The notes beneath the pieces were generated by a model, which saw only the letters and a list, made by a program, of their open reading frames with translations, searched no databases and had not been told where the DNA came from. From Polaromonas sp. YR568 (GTDB lineage: Bacteria; Pseudomonadota; Gammaproteobacteria; Burkholderiales; Burkholderiaceae_C), in assembly GCA_945878995.1 (NCBI GenBank), contig CAMCUN010000007.1, positions 1 through 64,000 of the forward strand: DNA of 64,000 nucleotides. The letters run 5' to 3'. Position numbers and translations under genes: made by a program. This document shows positions 17,631 to 25,647 of the stretch, in pieces (the first letter of the stretch is position 1; each line of letters opens with the position of its first letter).

Positions 17631-18272
17631 ATGCCAGACCAAACCGCCTCCCCTCCCCCGCCCAGCCGCCCACGCAGTGCAGCGAACACGACACGTTTGA
17701 CATGCGAGGACTGGCTGGATGCGGCGTTTGCGGCGGTGGTCGAAGCTGGCTTTGACCAGGCGCGCGTGCTCTTGCTGGCCGAGCGCCTGGGGGTGACACG
17801 GGGCAGTTTTTACTGGCACTTCAAAGACCACGCGGCCTTGATTGAGGCCTTGCTGGCCCGCTGGCAGGGACTGGAACAAGCCGTATGCGAGCTCCAGCGG
17901 CAAAGCGACAGCGCAGACCCTCATGCGGATTTGGAGCACTTGTTGGATGCGGCTCTGACGCACGCCGGCCCCAAGCTGGAGAACGTGCGCTTTGAGCTGG
18001 CCCTGCGCGATCTAGGCCGGCGCGATGCGGCCGTGGCCACCATGCTGGCCGAGATCGACAGCCAGCGCATGGACTTGTTCACGCACAAGTTCAATCGCCT
18101 CACGGGCGATGCATTGCGGGCGCGCGAGCTGGCGGCTTTGTTTTACCTGGCCATCACGGGCAGCAACCAAGCGCTGAGCCGGCCTCACACCTCTGAGGCG
18201 GTCAAGGCTTACATCAAAGCGGTGATCACGCGGCACGTGATTGGGCAGGCGGCAGTGAAGCCGGCCGCATAA
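17631..18272 (+). CDS. TetR/AcrR-family regulator, candidate repressor of the sulfatase operons
   Basis: 213 residues. After a proline-rich, arginine-containing leader comes the HTH domain, LTCEDWLDAAFAAVVEAG, then RLGVTRGSFYWHFKDHAALIEALL. The remainder is a helical effector domain of usual size. The gene is convergent with the fadD-sulfatase operon and shares a terminator-like palindrome with it. Since both sulfatase operons carry the same palindromic operator and this is the only regulator adjoining either, it is the leading candidate to bind it. An acyl-CoA, alcohol or sterol-like inducer would fit the genes. No copy of the operator is seen upstream of the gene itself. Confidence 0.88.
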   Translation: MPDQTASPPPPSRPRSAANTTRLTCEDWLDAAFAAVVEAGFDQARVLLLAERLGVTRGSFYWHFKDHAALIEALLARWQGLEQAVCELQRQSDSADPHADLEHLLDAALTHAGPKLENVRFELALRDLGRRDAAVATMLAEIDSQRMDLFTHKFNRLTGDALRARELAALFYLAITGSNQALSRPHTSEAVKAYIKAVITRHVIGQAAVKPAA

Positions 18273-18298
18273 AGTGCCTGCCCCTAGAGGTGGGCACT
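18273..18298. terminator. bidirectional hairpin between convergent TetR and hydroxylase genes
   Basis: A 26-bp near-palindrome: arms AGTGCC and GGCACT with further pairing inward (two wobbles, one mismatch) around a central CTAG. It fills the whole 28-bp gap between the two convergent stop codons, so it plausibly ends transcription from both sides. Confidence 0.55.
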
Positions 18299-18300
18299 GC

Positions 18301-19158
18301 TCAAGCGGGTGGGCCGTGCGGGCCATCTCCCAGCACCGTGGCGGGCCGAGCTGACTTTCTGAGCGGGTAGCTGATTTGCGTGAGCCAGTGTTCCTGGCCG
18401 TGCTGCCTGTCGTCTTGCAGCCCATAGGCCGCAGGGTAGCGGCGCGAGAGGTGGGCGGTGCCAAACAACAAGTCCCACACAAACAGCAAATTGCCGTAGT
18501 TGCCGCTGAAGTGGCCCACGCCGTCACCCTCCACCAGGGCGTGGTGCGCAAAATGCGTGGCGGGTGTAGAAATCGTGCGCTCCAGCACCCAGGCCAGGGG
18601 CCGCAGCGCAGGCCGCTGGTACAAAAACTGGTCCCAACGCACGGACGAGTGGGCACCAATGATGACAGACACCTTGAGCGCTGAATACGCCACATAGACC
18701 CAGCCAAAGCCCAGGAACAACAGCACACCCGACAGCCAAATGCCGGGCATCATGGCGTAGTAAAAAATGTTGTTGCGGTAAACCACGCGCACGCTCATGT
18801 AAGCGGCCGAGTGGTGGGCCCGGTGCAGCGGCCACATCGCGCTGGTGTGGCTCAAGCGGTGCCAGAGGTATTGGGTGAGGTCGTCGGCCACCAGCAGCAC
18901 CAACAGCATTTGCCACCAGGCCCAGTGGGCCCAGGCACCGCGCTGCTCGGGCATGAATTGAAGGCACAGGGCCATAGACGCCATGAGCACCAGGCCAGAG
19001 ATGACAGGCAGCAGCAGCGCCATGGCGATGTCCAGCTTCAGGTCGCCACGCGAGGCTTCTTTGGGGAACAAGAGGCCGCGGCCCCATTCGGCCAAGGCAA
19101 AGCCCAGCATCACGCCGCTGACCACCAAGATTTGCAGCAGTTGCTGATCGCCGTTCAT
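18301..19158 (-). CDS. sterol desaturase / fatty acid hydroxylase superfamily membrane protein
   Basis: 285 residues, di-iron membrane oxygenase family. The histidine clusters are complete: H100-RLS-H104, H112-RA-HH116 and H202-FA-HH206. Four or more hydrophobic segments are visible (about 8-28, 43-66, 82-92, 137-160). Substrates of the family are sterols, fatty acyl chains, carotenoids and similar lipids, attacked with O2 on the cytoplasmic membrane face. The ATG at 19158 lies 1 nt after the stop of the aldehyde dehydrogenase, so it is co-translated as the last gene of the five-gene operon. It suggests that a lipophilic alcohol or sterol-like compound is handled. The precise reaction is unknown. 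Confidence 0.9.
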   Translation of the reverse strand: MNGDQQLLQILVVSGVMLGFALAEWGRGLLFPKEASRGDLKLDIAMALLLPVISGLVLMASMALCLQFMPEQRGAWAHWAWWQMLLVLLVADDLTQYLWHRLSHTSAMWPLHRAHHSAAYMSVRVVYRNNIFYYAMMPGIWLSGVLLFLGFGWVYVAYSALKVSVIIGAHSSVRWDQFLYQRPALRPLAWVLERTISTPATHFAHHALVEGDGVGHFSGNYGNLLFVWDLLFGTAHLSRRYPAAYGLQDDRQHGQEHWLTQISYPLRKSARPATVLGDGPHGPPA

Positions 19159-19159
19159 G

Positions 19160-20581
19160 TCAGCGGCTCTTTCCTGTGACAAAGCGCCAGGCAGATTCCA
19201 GCAGCCGGCCGTAGGGCGGACTCACCAGGTTCATGCCGTGCCACCTCGATTGCACAAAGATGGGCTTGAGGTGGCTGAAGGCCTCAAAGCCGCGCTGGCC
19301 GTGGTGCGCGCCCTGCCCGCTCGCGCCCACGCCGCCAAAGGGCTGGTGCAGCTGGCTGACATGGAGCAGGCAGTCGTTGACCGACACCCCGCCCGAGACG
19401 GTGCGCTTGAGCGTGTCTTCCAGCAGGCGTTTGTCCTCGCCAAACCAATACAACGCCAGTGGCCGCTCGCCAGCGGCCACGGCGTCAATGGCTTGGGCAA
19501 AGTCGTCGTAGGGCACGATGGGCAAGATGGGGCCAAAAATTTCTTCTTGCATCAGGCGCATGGCGGCCGTGGTGCCAGTGACCAAGGTGGGCGCCATTTT
19601 TTGGCTGGCCGCGTCAAAGCTTTCTTGCGCCGGGTTGATGGTGTGCACCTGGGCGCCCAGGGCGCGGGCGTCGTCCAGCAGCGCGTGCAGCCGCCCCAGG
19701 TGGCGGGGGCTGATGATGCTGCAGTAGTCGGGATTGCGTGCCAGGCTGGGGTACATGCGGGCCATGGCCTGCTCCAGCGCGCGGCACAGAGCGGGAATTT
19801 GGGCTCGGGGGGCCAGCACATAGTCGGGGGCAATGCAGGTTTGCCCGGCGTTGAGCAGCTTGCCCCAGGCCAGGCGCTCGGCCGCGCGTTCCAAGTTGCA
19901 GTCGGGCGCCACCAGCACCGGCGACTTGCCGCCCAGCTCCAGCGTCAAGGGCGTGAGGTTGGGCGCAGCAGCAGCGGCCACTTTGCGGCCCACGGCGGTG
20001 GAACCGGTGAATATCAAATGGTCAAAGGGCAAGGCGCTGAAGCGGGCCGCCAACTCGGCATCGCCAGGCACCACCACCAGTTCGGTGGCGTCAAAAGCTT
20101 GCGCCACCAGTTGCTGCAGCAAGGCGCTAAAGCGAGGCGTGAGCTCGGAGGGCTTGATCATCACCCGGTTGCCCGCGGCCAGGGCGTCTATGGTGGGCGC
20201 CATGCACAGGTCAAAGGGGTAATTCCAGGGGCTGAGCACGCCCACCACACCCAGAGGCTGGGGCATTTGCCAGTTGCTGGCCAGGCCGTAATGAAAGGTG
20301 GTGGGCACGCGGCGGCGTTTCATCCAGCCGGCGAGGCGGCGGCGGCTAAAACGCAGGCGCTCGTCAAACATGGCGAACTCGGCCACCAGGGTTTCTTGCC
20401 AAGGCCGGTGGCCAAAGTCGTCGCTGATGGCTTGCGCAATCTCACGGGCATGGTCAAAACCCAAGCGCCGCAGGCGGTCCAGGCGGTCGCGGCGGGTGGC
20501 GGCGTCGGGCAGCGGGTCGCCCGCGTGGGCCTGCCGCTGAGCGGCCAGCAGCGCGTGAAGGTGAATCGGCTCTGCAGTCAT
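19160..20581 (-). CDS. coniferyl-aldehyde-dehydrogenase-like NAD(P)+ aldehyde dehydrogenase
   Basis: 473 residues. Catalytic Glu215 is in LELGGKSP and Cys249 in NAGQTCIAPDY; the oxyanion Asn is in SPWNYPF. The NAGQTCIAPDY form groups it with the class 3-like/coniferyl aldehyde and long-chain fatty aldehyde dehydrogenases. Either the ATG at 20581 or one 12 bp upstream may be used. In this operon it would oxidise an aldehyde derived from the alcohol freed by the sulfatase to an acid that FadD can activate. No alcohol dehydrogenase is encoded in the same operon. Confidence 0.92.
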   Translation of the reverse strand: MTAEPIHLHALLAAQRQAHAGDPLPDAATRRDRLDRLRRLGFDHAREIAQAISDDFGHRPWQETLVAEFAMFDERLRFSRRRLAGWMKRRRVPTTFHYGLASNWQMPQPLGVVGVLSPWNYPFDLCMAPTIDALAAGNRVMIKPSELTPRFSALLQQLVAQAFDATELVVVPGDAELAARFSALPFDHLIFTGSTAVGRKVAAAAAPNLTPLTLELGGKSPVLVAPDCNLERAAERLAWGKLLNAGQTCIAPDYVLAPRAQIPALCRALEQAMARMYPSLARNPDYCSIISPRHLGRLHALLDDARALGAQVHTINPAQESFDAASQKMAPTLVTGTTAAMRLMQEEIFGPILPIVPYDDFAQAIDAVAAGERPLALYWFGEDKRLLEDTLKRTVSGGVSVNDCLLHVSQLHQPFGGVGASGQGAHHGQRGFEAFSHLKPIFVQSRWHGMNLVSPPYGRLLESAWRFVTGKSR

Positions 20582-20617
20582 GGCGAGGGGCATTTAGTCA
20601 ATCGGGTTCATTGAGGA

Positions 20618-21709
20618 TTATTGAAGCAGAGCCGGGCCAGGCGCATGCAGCACCGTGCGAAACCCCACATGGCTGGTGCCCAAATCGTCGTCTTGGGGTT
20701 GGCGCGAGCCGGGTCGGTAGCGCAAGCAGTAGTCAGGCGAACACAAAAAAGAGCCGCCCTTGATCACGTATTGCTTGGCGGCCACAGCGCGCACCGTCAG
20801 GGGCGGCCCGGCTTCTTGAGGCTGGCCGTGCAGGCCAAACACGTCACCCGTGAGTTCCCAGACATTGCCCACCATGTCCTGCAAGCCCAAGGGGTTGGCT
20901 GCAAAGCAGCCCACGGGGGACAGGCCCGCAAAACCGTCTTGGCGGGCGTTGGTGTGCGGAAATGGGCCCTGCCAAGTATTGGCATCGCGTGGTTGTTCTT
21001 TGAGTGGCATGGCCTCGTCACGGCCGCCACGGGCGGCCCATTCCCACTGGGCCTCGCTGGGCAGGCTGCGGCCCAGCCAAGCGGCGTAGGCGCGCGCGTC
21101 TTGTACGGTGACGGCCACCACGGGGTAAGCGCCTCGGCCTTCAATGCTGGTTCCAGCGCCGCCCGGCTGTCGCCAGTGGGCACCAGGCACGTAGCGCCAC
21201 CAGGCGCTGACGTCCACCCCAGCTTGCAGCTTGTCGGGCGGGCTGAACACCAAGGCGCCGGGTTGCGAGAGCGCGGCCGGCATGCCGGGCGCTTGGCGCG
21301 AGGCGTCCACCGCCCGCTCGGCCACGGTCACGTGGCCCGTGGCTTGCACAAAGCGGGCGAACTCGTCGTTGGTGACCTCGGTGCGGTCCATCCAAAAGCC
21401 CTTGACCTTGACGCGACCGGCAGGCCGCTCCTCGGGGTAGACCGTGTCGCCCGGGGTGTATTGCCCGGCGGGCACCCAGACCATGCCCGCGTGCGGGGTG
21501 GGCGCAGAGGGTGCGGGCAAGGGGCAACTGGCGGCGGGCTCTTGAGCTTGAGCCGCGGCGGATGACGCTGAAGTTTGGGAGGCCTTGGAAGAGGCCGTGG
21601 AAGAAGCCTTGAACTTCCAGGCCACGGCAGCTGCAACGGCCAGGCCCAGGACGGCCAAGCCAAGCCACAGCGCCAGTTGCCAACGCGCCACACCACGCCA
21701 GTGCGGCAT
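20618..21709 (-). CDS. membrane-anchored formylglycine-generating enzyme (SUMF1/FGE family)
   Basis: 363 residues. FGE converts the sulfatase active-site Cys to formylglycine using O2 and copper. The catalytic pair C323-SPDY-C328 in GGSFLCSPDYCLRYR is intact, as are FWMDRTEVTNDEFARFV, RSLPSEAQWEWAARGG, DMVGNVWELTGD and the terminal HVGFRTV. Unusually, residues 11-31 form a transmembrane helix followed by a Ser/Ala/Pro linker to residue 75, so the catalytic domain may face the periplasm. The ATG overlaps the sulfatase stop (TGATG), and the pair must be translationally coupled. It likely matures sulfatase B and perhaps sulfatase A as well. Confidence 0.94.
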   Translation of the reverse strand: MPHWRGVARWQLALWLGLAVLGLAVAAAVAWKFKASSTASSKASQTSASSAAAQAQEPAASCPLPAPSAPTPHAGMVWVPAGQYTPGDTVYPEERPAGRVKVKGFWMDRTEVTNDEFARFVQATGHVTVAERAVDASRQAPGMPAALSQPGALVFSPPDKLQAGVDVSAWWRYVPGAHWRQPGGAGTSIEGRGAYPVVAVTVQDARAYAAWLGRSLPSEAQWEWAARGGRDEAMPLKEQPRDANTWQGPFPHTNARQDGFAGLSPVGCFAANPLGLQDMVGNVWELTGDVFGLHGQPQEAGPPLTVRAVAAKQYVIKGGSFLCSPDYCLRYRPGSRQPQDDDLGTSHVGFRTVLHAPGPALLQ

Positions 21710-23361
21710 CAGTTGCTCCAGTAGGTGTATTCGTCCACGGCAGGGTCCAGCCGCTGGTCCAGCGTTTTGTCAATAAAGACTGGCAACTGAATAAAAGACT
21801 TCCACAGCGGCTGGGGCATGCCCGAATGGTGGGCTTGCTGCAGCGCCTGCAGCTGGGCCAGTTTGGCGGGCTGGCTTTGGGCCAAGTTGTTCCGCTCGGT
21901 GGGGTCTGCGCGCAGGTTGAACAACCAGTCTTTGCGCGGATTGTCAGAGGCAATGAGCTTCCAGCCCTGGTGCTGCACAGCGCGCATGGGGCCATCGCGC
22001 CAGAACAAGGGCCGCTCAGGCTGCAGCTGGGCGGGTGCGGCCAAGTGGGGAATAAGGTTGACGCCATCGACCACGCGGTCAGTCGGCGCGGGTGCACCGG
22101 CGGCGCCCAAGGCGGTGCTGAAAATATCCATGCCGCTCACAGGCGGGGCGTAGCGCGTGCCCGCAGGGATGCGGGCGGGCCACTGGGCCACAAAAGGCAC
22201 GCGCACGCCGCCTTCAAAAAAGCTCAGCTTCCAGCCTCGGTAAGGCTGGTTGACCTCGGGAATGCCTATGTAGCCGGGGGCGCCGTTGTCGCTGGTGAAC
22301 ACGATGAGCGTGTCTTTTTCCAGGCCCTGCTCGCGCAGGCTTTGCAGCACGCGGGCCACGCTGCGGTCCAAGGAGCGGATCATGGCGCCATACACACGAC
22401 GGCGGTGGTCGGCAATCTGGGGCAGCGCGTCGTAATCTTCTCGGCTGGCCTGCAGGGGGGTGTGCACGCCCCAGTGGGCCAGGTACAAAAAGAAGGGCCG
22501 GTTTCGGTTGGTCTCAATCACCTTGACGGCCTGGTCCGTGAAATAGTCGGTCAGGTACTTGTTGGGCTCGAACCAGCGGCCTGCGTTGTAGCTCACGGCC
22601 AAGCGCATGTTGGGCCACAAAAAATTGTCTATGGGGTCAAATGTTTGCTTGGAATTGACCACGCGCTTGTCGTCCTCATGCAGGTACAAGCCGCTTTCCA
22701 TGAACAAACTCTCGTTAAAGCCCTGGTTGTTGGGCCGCATCTCGGGCGTGCTGCCCAAATGCCATTTGCCCACATGGACCGTGTGGTAGCCCTGGGCCTT
22801 GAGCGCCTCGGCCATGGTGTGCTCAGAGGCGGGCATGCCCAGTTCGTTAAAGCGCTTGGCCGAGCGGGCGGCCGGCCGGTCTATGAAGGGCGGCGGCTGG
22901 TAAGGGTACAACTCGCCCGCCACCAAGGCCATGGCACCAGGGGTGGGGGTGTACTCCACCCCAAAGCGCCAGGGGTAGCGGCCTGTCATCATGGCCGCAC
23001 GTGAGACCGTGCACACGGCGCTGCCAGCGTAGCCATTGTCAAAGCGCACGCCCGCTTGGCCCAGGCTGTCAATGGCCGGTGTGCTCACGCCCCAGCTGGC
23101 ATGGCCGCCGCCGTGGGTGGTCACGTCGTTGATGCCCAAATCGTCGACCATGATGACGATGATGTTGGGCGGGCGCTTGCCCTCAGCAGGTTGCGCCGGG
23201 CCAGGCTGCCAAACCACGGGCTGCTCGGCAACGCGGGGGTTCTCCCAGTCGGTGTACCAGCCCAAGGAGTGCTGAAGAATAAGCAGTCGATTGGCATAAG
23301 CCAGGCCTGTCACCAGCAGCAAGGCAAGAGCCAGCCAGGCCATTTTTTTTCGCCAACTCAT
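21709..23361 (-). CDS. sulfatase B with non-canonical CTVSR maturation motif
   Basis: 550 residues, sulfatase superfamily. Residues 7-23 are a signal anchor or signal peptide. Metal ligands lie in VIMVDDLG (Asp73, Asp74). The maturation motif is C117-T-V-S-R121 followed by AAMMTGRYPWR; the proline of the CxPSR consensus is Val. Further motifs: VHVGKWHLGS, the metal site FTSDNGAPG and GGVRVPFVAQWP. Length is typical. It starts 17 bp after fadD and overlaps the FGE gene. The protein should be periplasmic or membrane-tethered, with a hydrophobic sulfate ester as likely substrate given the neighbours. The loss of Pro raises the question whether the adjacent FGE is specialised for it. Confidence 0.93.
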   Translation of the reverse strand: MSWRKKMAWLALALLLVTGLAYANRLLILQHSLGWYTDWENPRVAEQPVVWQPGPAQPAEGKRPPNIIVIMVDDLGINDVTTHGGGHASWGVSTPAIDSLGQAGVRFDNGYAGSAVCTVSRAAMMTGRYPWRFGVEYTPTPGAMALVAGELYPYQPPPFIDRPAARSAKRFNELGMPASEHTMAEALKAQGYHTVHVGKWHLGSTPEMRPNNQGFNESLFMESGLYLHEDDKRVVNSKQTFDPIDNFLWPNMRLAVSYNAGRWFEPNKYLTDYFTDQAVKVIETNRNRPFFLYLAHWGVHTPLQASREDYDALPQIADHRRRVYGAMIRSLDRSVARVLQSLREQGLEKDTLIVFTSDNGAPGYIGIPEVNQPYRGWKLSFFEGGVRVPFVAQWPARIPAGTRYAPPVSGMDIFSTALGAAGAPAPTDRVVDGVNLIPHLAAPAQLQPERPLFWRDGPMRAVQHQGWKLIASDNPRKDWLFNLRADPTERNNLAQSQPAKLAQLQALQQAHHSGMPQPLWKSFIQLPVFIDKTLDQRLDPAVDEYTYWSN

Positions 23362-23378
23362 GCCTGGGTCTCCATGCC

Positions 23379-25085
23379 TCAGTTCCTCGATGCGGATGTG
23401 GTGCTGGCCGAGTGCTCGGCCCGTTCACGCAACTCCCGGCGCAAGATTTTGCCTACATTGCTTTTGGGCAACTCGTCCACAAACTCCACCAGCGACGGCA
23501 CTTTGTAGCGCGTCAGGTGCTCGCGGCAGTGGGCCTGCAAGGCCGCAGCGTCCAAAGAAGGCGATTTTCGCACCACAAACACCTGCACCCGCTCGCCCGA
23601 GTTGGCATCGGGCCGGCCCACGGCCGCGACCTCCAACACCTCGGGGTGCATCATCACCACCTGTTCCACCTCGTTGGGGTAGACGTTGAAGCCAGACACC
23701 AAAATCATGTCTTTGAGCCTGTCCACGATGCGCAAAAATCCATGCTCGTCCATGGTAGCCAAATCGCCCGTGCGCAAAAAACCGTCGGCCGTCATCACCT
23801 GGGCGGTTTCCTCGGGACGCTGCCAGTAGCCCAGCATCACCTGCGGACCACGCACACACAACTCGCCTGGCTCGCCCACGCCCAGCGGCTGGCCTTGCGC
23901 ATCGCGAATAGACACTTCGGTGGAGGGCACGGGCAGGCCAATGCTGCCGTTGAAGGCCGACATATCAAACGGGTTGACGCTGACCGTGGGCGAGCACTCG
24001 GTCAGGCCGTAACCCTCAATCAGCGGGGCGCCTGTGATGTGCTGCCAGCGCTCGGCCACCGCCCTCTGCACGGCCGCACCGCCGCCTATGGCGATGCGCA
24101 GCTGGCTGAAATCGACCTTGGCAAAGTCGGGGTGGCGGGTGAGGTCGTTGAACAAGGTGTTGACGGCTGGAATAGAGGTGAAAGGATAACGCGTGAGCAC
24201 CGCCACAAAAGCCGCCGTGTTGCGCGGGTCGGCCACCAGCACATTGGTGCCCCCCAACCCGGCAAAGCCCAAGCAGTTGCCCAGCGCAAAGATGTGATAG
24301 AGCGGTATGGCCGTGATGTTCACGGGCACTTCGCCCTCCGCCAAAAACGGCTTGCACCAGGCCAGGCCCTGGCGGGCATTGGCCAGCACATTGCGGTGAG
24401 TGAGCATGGCCCCCTTGGCCACGCCCGTGGTGCCGCCCGTGTACTGCAAAAAAGCCAAGGCGCTTGAATCGACTTGCACGCTGTCGGATGGAGGCAAAGG
24501 CGCACGCGCCAGCACCTGGCGCAGTCGCACATGCCCAGGCAAGCGGTAGCTGGGGATGGCGCGCTTGACGTGGCGGATCACAAAGTCGCCTATCAGCCGC
24601 TTGGCCAGCGGCATGAGGTCGGTCAAGCCTGAGACCACCACATGGCGCACGGCGCTGCCTTCGCGGGCTTTGTCCACGGTGGCCGCAAACGGTTCGGCCA
24701 CGATCATGGCCTCGGCGCCGCTGTCCACCAATTGGTGCTTGAGCTCACGGGGCGTGTACATGGGGTTGACATTGACCACCACGCAGCCGGCGCGCAAGAG
24801 TCCAAGCAGGCACACGGGAAACTGCAGCAAATTGGGCATCATCAGCGCCACCCGAGTGCCCGGCTTGAGCATCAAGTCCGCCTGAAAATAGCCTGCCACG
24901 CGGCGGCTAAACTCATCGAGCTGCGCGTAAGTGAGCGCTACACCGGTGGCCCCGCTGACAAAAGCGCAGCGATCTGGAAATCGGGCCGCGATGTCGTCAA
25001 AGTACGCCCCAATCGAGCCTATGTCGTCCAGCTCAATCTCATGCGGCACGCTCGCGGGGTAACTTTTGAGCCAGATTTTTTCCAT
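23379..25085 (-). CDS. long-chain fatty-acid--CoA ligase (FadD-like)
   Basis: 568 residues, ANL superfamily. P-loop YTGGTTGVAKG, motif GYGLTECSP, the TGD and hinge region FLRTGDLATMDEHGFLRIVDRLKDMI, and the C-terminal lysine in SNVGKILRREL are all present. It forms acyl-CoA from a long-chain acid, ATP and CoA. The ATG at 25085 starts MEKIWLKSYP; a start 21 bp upstream is less likely. It is the first gene of the operon and a perfect 20-bp palindrome lies 20 bp upstream. No strong ribosome binding site is visible. In this context it would activate the acid produced by the aldehyde dehydrogenase. Confidence 0.92.
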   Translation of the reverse strand: MEKIWLKSYPASVPHEIELDDIGSIGAYFDDIAARFPDRCAFVSGATGVALTYAQLDEFSRRVAGYFQADLMLKPGTRVALMMPNLLQFPVCLLGLLRAGCVVVNVNPMYTPRELKHQLVDSGAEAMIVAEPFAATVDKAREGSAVRHVVVSGLTDLMPLAKRLIGDFVIRHVKRAIPSYRLPGHVRLRQVLARAPLPPSDSVQVDSSALAFLQYTGGTTGVAKGAMLTHRNVLANARQGLAWCKPFLAEGEVPVNITAIPLYHIFALGNCLGFAGLGGTNVLVADPRNTAAFVAVLTRYPFTSIPAVNTLFNDLTRHPDFAKVDFSQLRIAIGGGAAVQRAVAERWQHITGAPLIEGYGLTECSPTVSVNPFDMSAFNGSIGLPVPSTEVSIRDAQGQPLGVGEPGELCVRGPQVMLGYWQRPEETAQVMTADGFLRTGDLATMDEHGFLRIVDRLKDMILVSGFNVYPNEVEQVVMMHPEVLEVAAVGRPDANSGERVQVFVVRKSPSLDAAALQAHCREHLTRYKVPSLVEFVDELPKSNVGKILRRELRERAEHSASTTSASRN

Positions 25086-25105
25086 TAAACAGACCGAAAA
25101 GTACA

Positions 25106-25125
25106 ACAGTACAGCAGTGTACTGT
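25106..25125. promoter_or_regulatory. perfect palindromic operator ACAGTACA-N4-TGTACTGT of the fadD-sulfatase operon
   Basis: ACAGTACA (25106-25113), GCAG, TGTACTGT (25118-25125), perfect 8-bp arms. It is the same motif as at 4721-4740 and lies 20 bp upstream of the fadD ATG at 25085. Spacing and symmetry suit a dimeric TetR-type repressor. A further GTACA half-site precedes it at 25101. Confidence 0.75.
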
Positions 25126-25274
25126 CTAATGTTTTCAAATTTGCAATTGTTTGCTCAAGCCCTCTTTATGTCAAACCCTAGGCACGTCTCGATACGTCAC
25201 GCCCTCTGTCTTGGTAAGGGCTCACCTGCTGGCGATGCATGGCGGTCCACAGACATCACCTCAGGCCACCCTTT

Positions 25275-25614
25275 GCTGGCAGGCCAGCTCCTACAGGGAG
25301 AAAGCTGGCTTGCTTTTGGAGGAGCCAGCTTGCTGGCGAAGCGATCCAATGAACGGTCTACACCGCAGGCGAACATTCGCTGGCAGGCCAGCTCCCACAA
25401 GGAGAAAGCCATCTTGCATTTGCAGGAGCCAGCCTGCTGGCGAATCGTGCCAATGAACGGTCAACACCGCAGGCGAACATTCGCTGGCAGGCCAGCTCCT
25501 ACAGGGAGAAAGCTGGCTTGTTTTTGGAGGAGCCAGCCTGCTGGCGAATCGTGCCAATGAACGGTCAACACCGCAGGCGAACATTCGCTGGCAGGCCAGC
25601 TCCTACAGGGGAAG
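25275..25614. repeat. 104-bp tandem repeat, 3.3 copies, built from inverted REP-like units
   Basis: Copies start at 25275, 25379 and 25483, with a partial fourth at 25587; the period is exactly 104 bp. Each unit carries GCTGGCAGGCCAGCTCC(T/C)AC and, inverted, GGAGCCAGC(C/T)TGCTGGCGAA, then a spacer with AATGAACGGTC and CACCGCAGGCGAACATTC. The copies differ at only scattered bases. The same core occurs at 57056-57319. The gap 25126-25647 between fadD and the LysR stop contains no gene; small frames across the repeats are products of the repeat itself. Confidence 0.9.
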
Positions 25615-25647
25615 AAGCCGGTAAATGTTGGCCGGAGTTGGCCAATG

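Noticed and set aside
25275-25614. Possible CRISPR array
   Set aside because: The whole 104-bp unit repeats, there are no unique spacers and no cas genes.
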